DNA of 58,790 nucleotides from Sphingobacteriales bacterium 16-39-50 (GCA_002257025.1 NCHA01000023.1:1-58790); one strand, 5' to 3'; numbered from the stretch's first letter, positions 28,361-37,337 are shown. Program-made: numbers and translations. The notes: generated by a model from the letters alone, not told the origin.

Positions 28361-30231
28361 GCAATAAGAATTCAGAATCACTGAGTGAGGTTCACGGTTC
28401 GGTAATTACCTCAGGTAAAACCGGATGGCGTAAGCTCATGGCTTTTATCGGCCCGGCTTATCTTGTCAGTGTTGGTTATATGGATCCGGGTAACTGGGCG
28501 ACTGACATTGCGGGTGGTAGTCAGTTTGGCTATAAACTGATCTGGGTATTGCTGATGTCGAACCTGATGGCATTATTACTTCAATCGCTCAGCGCCCGCT
28601 TAGGGATAGTCCGCGGACTCGACCTGGCACAGGCATCGAGAAATACCTATCCTTCTTATGTCAATTACCCGCTTTACGTTTTGGCACAAATTGCCATCAT
28701 CGCCTGTGACCTGGCTGAGATTATTGGGATGGCTATCGGATTAAATCTGCTTTTTGGTCTTCCGCTGATCTGGGGAGTATCTATTACTATTCTGGACACC
28801 TTTCTGCTGCTCTTTCTGATGAATAAAGGAATGCGAATGATGGAGGTCTTCATTGTATCAATGGTGTTTATTGTCGGAATTTCCTTTTTAACTGAGATGT
28901 TCATTGTTAAACCCTTAATTGGTGAAGTATTAAGTGGATTTGCACCATCTATGCTATCAGGAAATGCACTTTACATAGCAATTGGAATCATTGGAGCAAC
29001 GGTAATGCCCCATAATTTGTATCTGCATTCTTCCCTGGTACAGACAAGAAAAATTGAACGTACTGCCAAAGGAATCAAAGACTCCTTAAAATACAACCTG
29101 ATCGATACAACCATTGCCTTAAATCTTGCATTCTTCGTTAATGCTGCAATTCTGATCCTGGCTGCTACCGCATTTTATAAAAATGGCTTGTTTGAGGTTG
29201 CAGAGATTCAGGATGCCTATAAATTACTGGATAATATTTTCGGCTCAGTTGCCCCTACCCTGTTCGCCATAGCACTGATCGCATCCGGACAGAGCTCTAC
29301 AATTACAGGAACACTGGCAGGGCAGATCGTGATGGAAGGTCACCTGAACCTAAGAATACAACCCTGGATCAGACGATTGCTGACACGTCTGCTGGCCATC
29401 ATCCCGGCATTCTTTACCATTATGTTCTTTGGTGAGGAAGCTTTAGGCAGCTTACTCATATTAAGTCAGGTTGTTCTGAGTTTGCAACTCGGCTTTGCGG
29501 TGATTCCATTAATTCACTTCAACTCCGACAGGCAAAAAATGAAGGAATACACGATCAAAACCTGGGTTAAAATTTTGGCATGGCTATCTGCTCTGATCAT
29601 TGTAAGCCTGAATGTACAGCTTGTAATTGAGGAGATTGGTAGCTGGCTCAGTAGCACAACTATTAGTGTTTGGTGGATCTATTTACTTGTAATTCCTTTA
29701 GCCATAAGTATAGGATTATTATTGCTATACGTGTTTCTAATGCCCTTTTTCAGAAAACATGAACTCAAGATATCCAATGTTCCACATGGAGAAGCTCTTG
29801 AAATCGGAGAACTTGAAAAGGTGGAGTATAAAAAGATAGGTATTACTGTCGATTTTTCTAAGAATGACAGAAATACTTTTCGCCATGCATTAATACAGGG
29901 TGGGAAAAGTGCTGATTACTATCTGATCCATATTGTTGAAACCGCTGCAGCAAAGTTCCATGGCGAGAAAGTTCTCGATCATGAAACCCAAAGTGATACC
30001 GACAATCTTGAAAAATATCAGCAAAATCTGAAAGATCTTGGCTATCAGGCACATATTGAAATCGGATATGGCACAGCTTCAAAAGCCATATCAGAAATTG
30101 TGAAAGCGAAGAATCTGGATCTTCTGGTCATGGGTGCTCATGGACATAAGGGTATCAGCGATCTGATCTTTGGAACCACAGTGGATACCGTACGGCATAA
30201 TGTGAATATTCCGATTATGATTGTGAAGTGA
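28357..30231 (+). CDS. mntH: Nramp-family Mn2+/Fe2+ transporter fused to a universal stress protein domain
   Basis: A 624-residue inner-membrane transporter. Residues about 25-460 form the Nramp core with 11 or so helices, the metal motif Asp43-Pro-Gly-Asn46 in TM1 and Met217-Pro-His219 in TM6, as in MntH. A C-terminal universal-stress (USP) domain of about 135 residues follows (from about 489), with the nucleotide-binding pattern GAHGHKGISDLIFGTT. Ordinary MntH proteins stop near 400-450 residues, so this is a fusion; nucleotide or stress control of transport is an inference. Co-transcribed with mntR. Heptamer repeats begin immediately after its TGA. Confidence 0.92.
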   Translation: MSNKNSESLSEVHGSVITSGKTGWRKLMAFIGPAYLVSVGYMDPGNWATDIAGGSQFGYKLIWVLLMSNLMALLLQSLSARLGIVRGLDLAQASRNTYPSYVNYPLYVLAQIAIIACDLAEIIGMAIGLNLLFGLPLIWGVSITILDTFLLLFLMNKGMRMMEVFIVSMVFIVGISFLTEMFIVKPLIGEVLSGFAPSMLSGNALYIAIGIIGATVMPHNLYLHSSLVQTRKIERTAKGIKDSLKYNLIDTTIALNLAFFVNAAILILAATAFYKNGLFEVAEIQDAYKLLDNIFGSVAPTLFAIALIASGQSSTITGTLAGQIVMEGHLNLRIQPWIRRLLTRLLAIIPAFFTIMFFGEEALGSLLILSQVVLSLQLGFAVIPLIHFNSDRQKMKEYTIKTWVKILAWLSALIIVSLNVQLVIEEIGSWLSSTTISVWWIYLLVIPLAISIGLLLLYVFLMPFFRKHELKISNVPHGEALEIGELEKVEYKKIGITVDFSKNDRNTFRHALIQGGKSADYYLIHIVETAAAKFHGEKVLDHETQSDTDNLEKYQQNLKDLGYQAHIEIGYGTASKAISEIVKAKNLDLLVMGAHGHKGISDLIFGTTVDTVRHNVNIPIMIVK

Positions 30232-30308
30232 GATGGGGGGAATGGGGTCGGAGGTCGGAGGTCTGAAGTTTGTGATCGGAGATGGGAGATGTGAGATATG
30301 AGAAAGAA
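30232..30308. repeat. Period-7 tandem repeat (GRTNNGA) directly behind mntH
   Basis: Eleven heptamers in unbroken phase from the first base after the stop: GATGGGG, GGAATGG, GGTCGGA, GGTCGGA, GGTCTGA, AGTTTGT, GATCGGA, GATGGGA, GATGTGA, GATATGA, GAAAGAA. It fills most of the gap to the convergent thioredoxin gene stop (30336). Confidence 0.92.
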
Positions 30309-30335
30309 TCAATTAAAAGAAATAAAGTATAACTG

Positions 30336-30791
30336 TTAGTTTTTTGATACTTTTTCGAGCATAAAAAGCATAGCACGCGGGTTTAGGAATCCATCGTGCT
30401 GGTAAATAATTTCATCCTTAATATTAAGAACAGTGATTGTGGGATAGGAAACCTGACCATTTTGCGTACCCAGTTCTCTTGCCAGTTCATGAAGTCCGGC
30501 TTTATGTTTAAAAGTTCTGCCGGCAAAAAATATATCATTCATGTCTTCTGCATCAAGAAATACAGTGTAGAATTTCTCATTCAATACTGCAGCCACCTTA
30601 GGGTCCCTGGTCATCGTATTTTTCATGGCATGACAATATTTACACCAGCTTGTCATGATCAGCACTACAATTGGCTTAGGCTCTTTTTCCTGCAATGTTT
30701 TGATCTCTTCAAATTTAACTATACGGTTTTGCGCAGACAGTTCTGAACCCTGAATCAGAACAAAAAAGAATACGATCAATATCCTGAGCAT
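30336..30791 (-). CDS. Exported thioredoxin-family protein
   Basis: A 151-residue protein with a signal peptide (LRILIVFFFVLIQGSELSAQ) and a thioredoxin fold of the Thioredoxin_7 type. The redox motif is Cys50-Lys-Tyr-Cys53 in TSWCKYCHAMKNTM, and the conserved cis-Pro is in VSYPTITVL. It starts one base after the TonB receptor stop, so it belongs to that operon. A periplasmic disulfide reductase or isomerase acting on the receptor, whose plug has a CxxC, is a reasonable inference. Confidence 0.87.
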   Translation of the reverse strand: MLRILIVFFFVLIQGSELSAQNRIVKFEEIKTLQEKEPKPIVVLIMTSWCKYCHAMKNTMTRDPKVAAVLNEKFYTVFLDAEDMNDIFFAGRTFKHKAGLHELARELGTQNGQVSYPTITVLNIKDEIIYQHDGFLNPRAMLFMLEKVSKN

Positions 30792-30792
30792 C

Positions 30793-33078
30793 TTATTTGA
30801 TGATTAAACGTACACCCAGAAATCCCCTGATCCCCTGGTTGGGAGCATAAACATATCCCGGGTCAAAAGTTAAAGCATAAGGATTGGCCGCGCTCGGAAC
30901 CACATTTCCGGCAGCATCGGTCTGAACTTCCTTATCAAAAGGATCATTACTGCGTGCAATTAAAAATGGCTCATTCTTACCCGGTGTCCAGTTCAGTAAA
31001 TTTTTTACACCTCCGTAAAGCTCGATCTTTTTCAAGCCTGTATAGGTGAATTGAATATTTTGCAGACTCCATACCGGTGATATTCCGCTTCTAGGGTCTG
31101 AATTGCTTAAACGAGGTAAGAGCATAGGTCCGTAAATATTTCCTGTGTAATCGAGTCCAAGATTCAGGTTCTCGAGTTTATAGGAAATCCCCCAGGTACC
31201 TGTCCATTTTTCATTGAGAAATGGCCGGATTTTCTTACCAGATGCTTCATTTTTAGAAAACACCTCCAGCAGGGAAGTCCCGGCAATAATCTTAAGTCCG
31301 TTTGTAAATGTCATATCAAAATTAGCACTCAAACCACGCGAGACTGCATACCCCTGCAAATTACTGTAAATGATCTGATTAGGGTTGCTCAAATAATCTG
31401 GGATGATCTGGTTATTAAAATGCGTGTACCAGGCAGAAGCATCTATACCTATAAAACTTCCGCTTTTGAAATAGATCCTTTTTATAAAGTTAAGATTTGC
31501 ATTATAACTTCTTTCCGGTTTCAGCTGTTCTGTAACCACAACTTCCCTTGAGCCTGTAAGAGCAGCATGTTCCTCGGTAAACAGACTTACTACCCTAAAA
31601 CCCGTACCTGCATTTAAACGGAGAATATTATTTTCATTAAGCATCCATTTGTAAGCAAATCTTGGAGTTAGAATATTGCCATGAATGGAGTTATAGTCGT
31701 ATCTCATTCCAAGCAAAAGTTTATGCTTTTCTGCAAGGGCTATTTCATCCTGTATAAAGATCCCGGGAAGCCATACCTTATCCGCCTTATTTAGTCCGTT
31801 CAGTAATGCAGTCGCAGGAGTATTATCGTCATACATCGTATACCTCAGGGCTGTTCCAATGAGCAGGTCATGAGCTTTTATTTTTTTATCCCAGCTTAAT
31901 TGCCCAAACGCAATCTTTTGCCTTGCATCGTAAATGGTATTCCCATAAACCGAATTCTGATCGTGGTCATTTAAAGACCATGAAAACATAACAGATTCTT
32001 TTAAGGGAAGCTGATAGGTTCCCAGCATTTCCCATCTGTTAGTGTAGATACTCTCACCATAACGCTCTGTTCCTCCCCTGTAAGCCTTGTCCCAGGTGAT
32101 GTCGCCACCCCAGCGATCCTCGTAATTATATCTTGCCGCAAGACTGAACTGCCTGTTTTCCTTTCTGTTAAAATTCCATTTCTGAAACACTGAAATCCTG
32201 TCCTGAAGAGTTACATCCGTAAAAAGATCCTTATTATTATCGATCCGGTTTCCATATTTAAAATAATTGATCCCTGTCAGCACTTCAGCTTTTTTGCCGG
32301 CAGCAAACTTAAACCCGAGATCAGTATTTAACTCCCCCCAGGAAGTTGTAAAAACATCCCCTGAAAATGCCGGTGCATTCTGTGGTTTTTTGGTAATGAT
32401 ATTAATCAAACCACCCACAGCCTCAGAACCATAAAGTGACGAAGCGGGTCCCTTAACAATCTCTACCCGCTCTATCAAGGCATTGGGTATCCCTGAAAGA
32501 CCGTAAACAGATGAAAGGCCGCTGACTATAGGCATACCATCTATCAAAATCATTGTATACGGACCCTCAAGACCATTGATATGGATATCACCGGTATTGC
32601 AAATATTACAGTTTAATTGTGGCCTGACTCCATTTACATTTTGTAAAGCATCAAAAACAGAGGGTGTTGGATTCTTCCTGAAAAATGCCGGGCTATATAC
32701 TTCAACAGGCACCGGGCTCGCCAGCCGGCTAACCTCTTTCATGGTTCCGGTTACTATAAACTCTTCGATAGCTGATCCTGATTCTTCTAAATCGACGTCC
32801 AGATTAACCGTTTCGTCTTCCCTGATAATAAGTTCTTTCTTGATTGGACTATAACCTAAGGCTGAAAAACTTATAATATGTTTCCCAGGCTTAAGATTAG
32901 TGATAGAATATTTACCCAGGGAGTCGCTTGTAGTACCAATTTTGCTATCAATAAGCCTTACAGAGGCAAAGGCAACGGGCTTCTGTCCGGATCTAATCCA
33001 TCCGCCTAGGGCGGATATCTGCCCTTTTGCCGTCAAAGCAATCCCGAATAGTATAATTGACAGAATAAAAAACCTCAT
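30793..33078 (-). CDS. TonB-dependent outer-membrane receptor, predicted metal-regulated
   Basis: A 761-residue receptor: signal peptide (about 1-20), CarboxypepD_reg-like domain (about 22-105), plug (about 115-235, with IDGMPIV, YGSEAVGGLINIITK and GPASSLYGSEA) and a 22-strand-type barrel to the C-terminus. The plug contains Cys157-x-x-Cys160 in QLNCNICNTGD, which is unusual and could bind metal. The promoter carries the same perfect 16-bp palindrome as mntR-mntH, so I infer Mr/MntR-family control and uptake of manganese, iron or a complex of one. It forms an operon with the thioredoxin downstream. Confidence 0.92.
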   Translation of the reverse strand: MRFFILSIILFGIALTAKGQISALGGWIRSGQKPVAFASVRLIDSKIGTTSDSLGKYSITNLKPGKHIISFSALGYSPIKKELIIREDETVNLDVDLEESGSAIEEFIVTGTMKEVSRLASPVPVEVYSPAFFRKNPTPSVFDALQNVNGVRPQLNCNICNTGDIHINGLEGPYTMILIDGMPIVSGLSSVYGLSGIPNALIERVEIVKGPASSLYGSEAVGGLINIITKKPQNAPAFSGDVFTTSWGELNTDLGFKFAAGKKAEVLTGINYFKYGNRIDNNKDLFTDVTLQDRISVFQKWNFNRKENRQFSLAARYNYEDRWGGDITWDKAYRGGTERYGESIYTNRWEMLGTYQLPLKESVMFSWSLNDHDQNSVYGNTIYDARQKIAFGQLSWDKKIKAHDLLIGTALRYTMYDDNTPATALLNGLNKADKVWLPGIFIQDEIALAEKHKLLLGMRYDYNSIHGNILTPRFAYKWMLNENNILRLNAGTGFRVVSLFTEEHAALTGSREVVVTEQLKPERSYNANLNFIKRIYFKSGSFIGIDASAWYTHFNNQIIPDYLSNPNQIIYSNLQGYAVSRGLSANFDMTFTNGLKIIAGTSLLEVFSKNEASGKKIRPFLNEKWTGTWGISYKLENLNLGLDYTGNIYGPMLLPRLSNSDPRSGISPVWSLQNIQFTYTGLKKIELYGGVKNLLNWTPGKNEPFLIARSNDPFDKEVQTDAAGNVVPSAANPYALTFDPGYVYAPNQGIRGFLGVRLIIK

Positions 33079-33097
33079 TTATTAAATATTAGATTGC

Positions 33098-33105
33098 CAA
33101 AAATA
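33098..33105 (-). promoter_or_regulatory. Predicted -7 box of the TonB-receptor operon
   Basis: TATTTTTG on the minus strand, 19 bases upstream of the ATG and 4 bases after the operator palindrome, a geometry similar to the mntR promoter. Confidence 0.6.
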
Positions 33106-33109
33106 CAAA

Positions 33110-33125
33110 TTTAGATTAATCTAAA
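33110..33125. promoter_or_regulatory. Predicted MntR operator at the TonB-receptor promoter
   Basis: TTTAGATTAATCTAAA, identical over 16 bases to 27656-27671. An extra AATATTAGAT half-site-like sequence lies downstream of the palindrome at both promoters. Confidence 0.8.
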
Positions 33126-33214
33126 AATATTATTTTATCAATCTTAAAAATATTTTCAATAAACTATAACCATGAGAATTCCGGTTGTGGATTTTCTTTC
33201 GGATATTTGCACTT

Positions 33215-33664
33215 ATGTCGGGTGGAATAAATATTAAAAATAAGCGAGCGTATTTCGAGTATCATATACTTGAGACCTATACGGCCGGTATAAAATTGCT
33301 CGGTACTGAAATAAAATCGATCCGTGAAGGGAAGGCTGATATCAATGACGCGTTCTGTACTTTTTTTGACGGCAATCTCTATGTCAGGAATATGCAGATC
33401 GCTGAATATTCACATGGCTCTTTTTATAACCATGAGGCTAAGCGCGACAGGGTCTTGCTTCTGAACAAGAAGGAAATAGCGAAACTCCGGACAAAAATCG
33501 AGGAAAAAGGCTTTACCATTATTCCATTAAAAATCTTCACCTCAGAACGGGGTTTTGCGAAGCTGGAGATCGGCCTGGCACAGGGTAAAAAGATCTACGA
33601 TAAACGCGAAACGCTCAAAGACCGTGATGCGAAACTGGAGATGAGCAGGGCGATGAAACGATAG
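33215..33664 (+). CDS. smpB: SsrA-binding protein
   Basis: A 149-residue SmpB, the tmRNA partner in trans-translation. Family blocks are INIKNKRAYFEYHILETY, GIKLLGTEIKSIREGKADI, the NMQIAEYSHGSFYNHEAKRDR segment and the basic tail KIYDKRETLKDRDAK. The ATG at 33215 fits the family. A GATATTTG box five bases upstream suggests a very short leader. tmRNA itself is not in this window. The stop is followed directly by an exact heptamer tract. Confidence 0.96.
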   Translation: MSGGINIKNKRAYFEYHILETYTAGIKLLGTEIKSIREGKADINDAFCTFFDGNLYVRNMQIAEYSHGSFYNHEAKRDRVLLLNKKEIAKLRTKIEEKGFTIIPLKIFTSERGFAKLEIGLAQGKKIYDKRETLKDRDAKLEMSRAMKR

Positions 33665-33740
33665 AGTTACGAATTATCAATTACGAATTATTAATTACGA
33701 ATTACCAATTGCTAACTGTCAACTGTCAACTGTCAATTAC
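33664..33740. repeat. Period-7 tandem repeat filling the smpB-pcm gap exactly
   Basis: Eleven heptamers in one phase (77 bases) run from the last base of the smpB stop to the base before the pcm stop: GAGTTAC, GAATTAT, CAATTAC, GAATTAT, TAATTAC, GAATTAC, CAATTGC, TAACTGT, CAACTGT, CAACTGT, CAATTAC. The consensus is NAAYTRY. There is no room for any other element between the two genes. Confidence 0.95.
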
Positions 33741-34397
33741 CTACCACGCTTTTTCTCCCACCAGCGGCACAAATCTAAAGGTATCCAATGAAATCCGCTC
33801 GTAGTCCTTTTCACTTACTCTGAGCACGGTAATCATTTTTTGAGAATTCTCATCACCTACAGGGATAACCAGAATTCCTCCAATTTTCAATTGTTTAAGC
33901 ATAATTTCAGGCACCAGTGGGGCTCCTGCGGTCACAATAATCTTATCGTAAGGGGCGTGCTCAGCAATCCCTTTTGAACCATCCCCGAAAAAGAATTCAG
34001 CATGATAGCCTATATGTGGCAAAACCTGACTGGTTCGTTTGTATAGATTTTCCTGGCGCTCGATAGTGTACACCTTCGCCCCAAGCTCCAGAAGAATACA
34101 GGTTTGATAACCTGAACCTGTGCCTATCTCAAGAACTTTATCACCAGGTTTAATATGTAAAAGCTCAGTCTGGTAAGCTACAGTATAGGGCTGGGAGATT
34201 GTTTGTCCGTCTCCAATTGGAAAGGCAATGTCTTTATAGGCTTGGGTCCAGAATGTCTCGTCAAAAAAATAATGTCTCGGGACTTTTCCAATTGCTTTTA
34301 ATACTTTTTCATCGGCTATACCTCTGTCTCTGAGTAATTCTACCAACTTTTTCCTGGCTCCCTTTTCACGGTAGCTATCAACTAATTTATGTGCCAT
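33741..34397 (-). CDS. pcm: Protein-L-isoaspartate O-methyltransferase
   Basis: A 218-residue repair enzyme methylating isoaspartyl residues with S-adenosylmethionine. Signatures are the pre-motif FPIGDGQTISQPYTVA, motif I VLEIGTGSGYQTCIL and the acidic DKIIVTAGAP segment. The start MAHKLVDSYREKGARKKLV fits. Cytoplasmic. It is the first gene after priA on the same strand, with about 70 bases between, so co-transcription is possible. Its 3' end abuts the heptamer tract shared with smpB. Confidence 0.95.
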   Translation of the reverse strand: MAHKLVDSYREKGARKKLVELLRDRGIADEKVLKAIGKVPRHYFFDETFWTQAYKDIAFPIGDGQTISQPYTVAYQTELLHIKPGDKVLEIGTGSGYQTCILLELGAKVYTIERQENLYKRTSQVLPHIGYHAEFFFGDGSKGIAEHAPYDKIIVTAGAPLVPEIMLKQLKIGGILVIPVGDENSQKMITVLRVSEKDYERISLDTFRFVPLVGEKAW

Positions 34398-34467
34398 TGC
34401 TCTTCAAAAATAGTCTTATGAAGGCAGTATTTTAAAATAAAATTGAGAATAAATTAAAGGAATAATT

Positions 34468-36951
34468 TTAATAAGGATCTACATCAATATGAATGTAAAC
34501 ACCCTTGCTAGAGGGCTGTGAATCGAAGTTTCTGAGAATATTCTGTAATGCTTCTTTGATCTTCTGTACCGATACCCCTTCCTTCTCAACCTTAATCAAA
34601 ATGGTCTGAATAAAATAATTCCTGATACGGCTGATCAGAGGTGCTTCAGGTCCAAGTACACGGTCGCCAAACTGCGATCTTAAAACTTTAGCCAGAGAAT
34701 CAGAAATTACCGCCAGTTTATGGGGATCTTTATGCTTCACATCTAATTGTATAAGACGGTAAAGTGGAGGGTAGTGAAAATTTCTCCTCTCCAGAATCTC
34801 GGTATCAAACATCTCCTCATAATCGCCCCGAATTACCTGGCTGATAATACGATGGCTTGTATCATAAGCCTGAATAATAACCTTGCCTTGTTTCGCCCTT
34901 CTTCCCGCCCGTCCCGAAACCTGTGCTAACATCTGAAAGCTTCGCTCAAATGCCCGAAAATCAGGATAATTTAACATACTGTCGGCACTGATAATCCCGA
35001 TTGTACTTACATTTCCGAAATCAAGGCCCTTAGCTACCATTTGCGTGCCCACCAGGATATCGATCTTACCCTCTTCAAAATCATTGAGCAGAATCTGAAA
35101 ACTATTTCTGGTACGGGTGGAGTCGAGATCCATACGGGCAATTTTTGCATCCTCAAAGATACGCTGCAGTTCATCTTCTATCTTTTCGGTACCGAAGCCC
35201 TTTTGCTCTATCCGGGTAGAACCACAAGCAGGACAGGCTTGCAATACATCCTGTTTATATCCGCAATAGTGACAATGTAGTTTTGCACTACTCTTATGAA
35301 AAGTAAGACTTACATCACAATTGATGCATTTGGGAGTATATCCGCAGGTAGTACAAAGTAAAACAGGAGTATATCCACGACGATTCTGAAAAAGAATCAC
35401 CTGCTCCTTTCTGGATAATGCCGCTTTAATTTCATTTACCAGAACTGTGGTAAAATGCGATTGCATGGTTTTTCGTTTGGTTTCCTCAGCTATACTTACC
35501 ACTTCAATTTCAGGTGATTTTACTCCACCATACCTGCCCTTTAAGGTTACAAAACCATATTTCTTAATTTTCGCATTATAAAAACTCTCTAAACTCGGAG
35601 TTGCTGAGCCTAAAACTATCCTCGCCCCATGCAGGTGTGAAAGAAAGATTGCAGTATCCCTGGCATGGTACCGGGGAGCCGGGTCATATTGCTTGTAAGA
35701 AGATTCATGCTCTTCGTCGACGATGATCAGGCCCAGATCCTTAAACGGCAGAAAAATAGATGATCTGGCACCGAGAATCATTTTATACTCACCTTTTAAA
35801 ACTTTCTGCCATACTTCTGCCCGCTCATTATCATTAAAGCGGGAATGATAAACTCCAATTTGTCCTCCAAAATGTTCACGCAAACGTTCAATAAGCTGCG
35901 TGGTCAAGGCAATCTCTGGCAAAAGATATAATGTCTGCTTGTCTTCAAGCAGCATTTGCTCAATCAGGCGGATATAGATCTGTGTTTTTCCGGAAGATGT
36001 TTCGCCATAAAGTAAAACAACATCCTTCTCTTTCAATTGCTCTCTGATATCTCCCAAAGCAAGCTCCTGGGCTTCATTCAGCTTAAAATCATGAAGGATT
36101 TCGAGCTCTTCGGCGCTCAGGCGACTCACCACTTTATCTTCCTGGATAAAAATCTCCTTCTCAATCAGCGTTTTTAATGCCGCCGGTCCGCTTCCACTGA
36201 CTTCCAGCAGATCGGGTTTGGAAATTTCCATTTGCTGCTTTTCAAGCTTAAAATAAGCAAGTAAAAGTTCCAGCTGCTTTGGTGCCCTTTCAAGAATTTC
36301 AAATAAAGCCCTGCGGTTTTCGGAATCCTTATATTGGGGATGAAGGCTAATAAATGATTTCTTTTTGGGTTTGAACTTCTCAGTAATTTCTTCAGAAATT
36401 ATGATAATATTCTTCTCAAAAAGGGCTCTGAGTATTGGGAAAACGGTTTTTTGCCCGAGTAATTTACTGATATCACTTACCTTAAGTTCTGATTGAATAT
36501 CCAGGGCATCAATAATCAGGAACTCCTTATCAGAAAGTTCCGACTTATCGAACTCTGTTGAATGATTCAGAATGATACGAGTTTCACTAGCGAGTTTGAG
36601 GGCTGAAGGAAGCGCAGCCTGCATCACCTCACCGATATGACAGAGGTAATAATCAGACATCCACTTCCATAATTTCAACTGAAATTCATTCACAATGGGC
36701 TCATCATCAAGAACATCAATGATATATTTAGCCTCATAAAGTTCGGGAGGAGTTTCAGATACTTGATAAACAATCGCGGTATAGATCTTAGCCCGTCCGA
36801 ACTGAACAACCACACGCTTTCCTATTGAAATAGCCCCGGTCATTTCTGAAGGAACCCGGTAAGTATAGGTTTTAGGTATCGCTAAAGGCAGAACTACCTC
36901 TATGAAAAGAGTTTTCCTTTCTATGCCATCTGTTTCATTAAACTCAAGCAT
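34468..36951 (-). CDS. priA: Primosomal protein N' (replication restart helicase)
   Basis: An 827-residue PriA that reloads the replisome at stalled forks. Visible parts are the N-terminal 3'-DNA-binding domain (about 10-110, PSEMTGAISIGKRVVVQFGR), a helicase core with Walker A GETSSGKTQIYI, Walker B DEEH, GARSSIF and GSATPSLES, a cysteine-rich zinc insertion (CTTCGYTPKCINC, CHYCGY, CPACG; eight cysteines) and motif VI QVSGRAGR. Length is typical for Bacteroidota. The start overlaps the upstream DUF423 stop by one base, so they are coupled. Confidence 0.97.
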   Translation of the reverse strand: MLEFNETDGIERKTLFIEVVLPLAIPKTYTYRVPSEMTGAISIGKRVVVQFGRAKIYTAIVYQVSETPPELYEAKYIIDVLDDEPIVNEFQLKLWKWMSDYYLCHIGEVMQAALPSALKLASETRIILNHSTEFDKSELSDKEFLIIDALDIQSELKVSDISKLLGQKTVFPILRALFEKNIIIISEEITEKFKPKKKSFISLHPQYKDSENRRALFEILERAPKQLELLLAYFKLEKQQMEISKPDLLEVSGSGPAALKTLIEKEIFIQEDKVVSRLSAEELEILHDFKLNEAQELALGDIREQLKEKDVVLLYGETSSGKTQIYIRLIEQMLLEDKQTLYLLPEIALTTQLIERLREHFGGQIGVYHSRFNDNERAEVWQKVLKGEYKMILGARSSIFLPFKDLGLIIVDEEHESSYKQYDPAPRYHARDTAIFLSHLHGARIVLGSATPSLESFYNAKIKKYGFVTLKGRYGGVKSPEIEVVSIAEETKRKTMQSHFTTVLVNEIKAALSRKEQVILFQNRRGYTPVLLCTTCGYTPKCINCDVSLTFHKSSAKLHCHYCGYKQDVLQACPACGSTRIEQKGFGTEKIEDELQRIFEDAKIARMDLDSTRTRNSFQILLNDFEEGKIDILVGTQMVAKGLDFGNVSTIGIISADSMLNYPDFRAFERSFQMLAQVSGRAGRRAKQGKVIIQAYDTSHRIISQVIRGDYEEMFDTEILERRNFHYPPLYRLIQLDVKHKDPHKLAVISDSLAKVLRSQFGDRVLGPEAPLISRIRNYFIQTILIKVEKEGVSVQKIKEALQNILRNFDSQPSSKGVYIHIDVDPY

Positions 36952-37337
36952 TATTTACTCTTTATAGCGACGAAAATCAGGCTAAACCAACCCAAAATAA
37001 AAAATAAACCTCCGATTGGTGTAATTGGTCCAAGAACTGAAAGCTGTTCGATATTCAGTATTTCTTTTGTAGAAATAAGATATAAAGAACCCGAAAAAAG
37101 AAGAATTCCAAGAGAAAAGAACCAGGCAGCCATATTTACAGCCTTATTATTGCTTGCTGGAAGTATTGAAACGAAAAGCAAGGCAAGTGTATGATAGAAG
37201 TGATAACTTACAGCAGTTTTCCAAACCTCTAATCCGGCCGGATCAAGAAGGGATTTTAAAGCATGAGCACCGAAAGCCCCTAAAATAACAGCTAGAATGC
37301 CAAACACAGAAGCGATAATAATTACCTGTTTGTTCAT
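36951..37337 (-). CDS. DUF423 family membrane protein
   Basis: A 128-residue integral membrane protein with four predicted helices. The family block GAFGAHALKSLLDPAGLEVWKTA, followed by HTLALLFV, identifies DUF423 (YgdD-like). Function unknown. It overlaps priA by one base (TAATG) and is first in that operon. Confidence 0.9.
   Translation of the reverse strand: MNKQVIIIASVFGILAVILGAFGAHALKSLLDPAGLEVWKTAVSYHFYHTLALLFVSILPASNNKAVNMAAWFFSLGILLFSGSLYLISTKEILNIEQLSVLGPITPIGGLFFILGWFSLIFVAIKSK

Noticed and set aside
32576..32854. Plus-strand open frame of 92 codons antisense to the TonB receptor
   Set aside because: A shadow of a clear coding sequence, with no independent support.
33664..33740. 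Rho-independent terminator or attachment site
   Set aside because: No stable GC stem with T-tract is present; the sequence is fully explained as heptamer repeats and no integrase is nearby.
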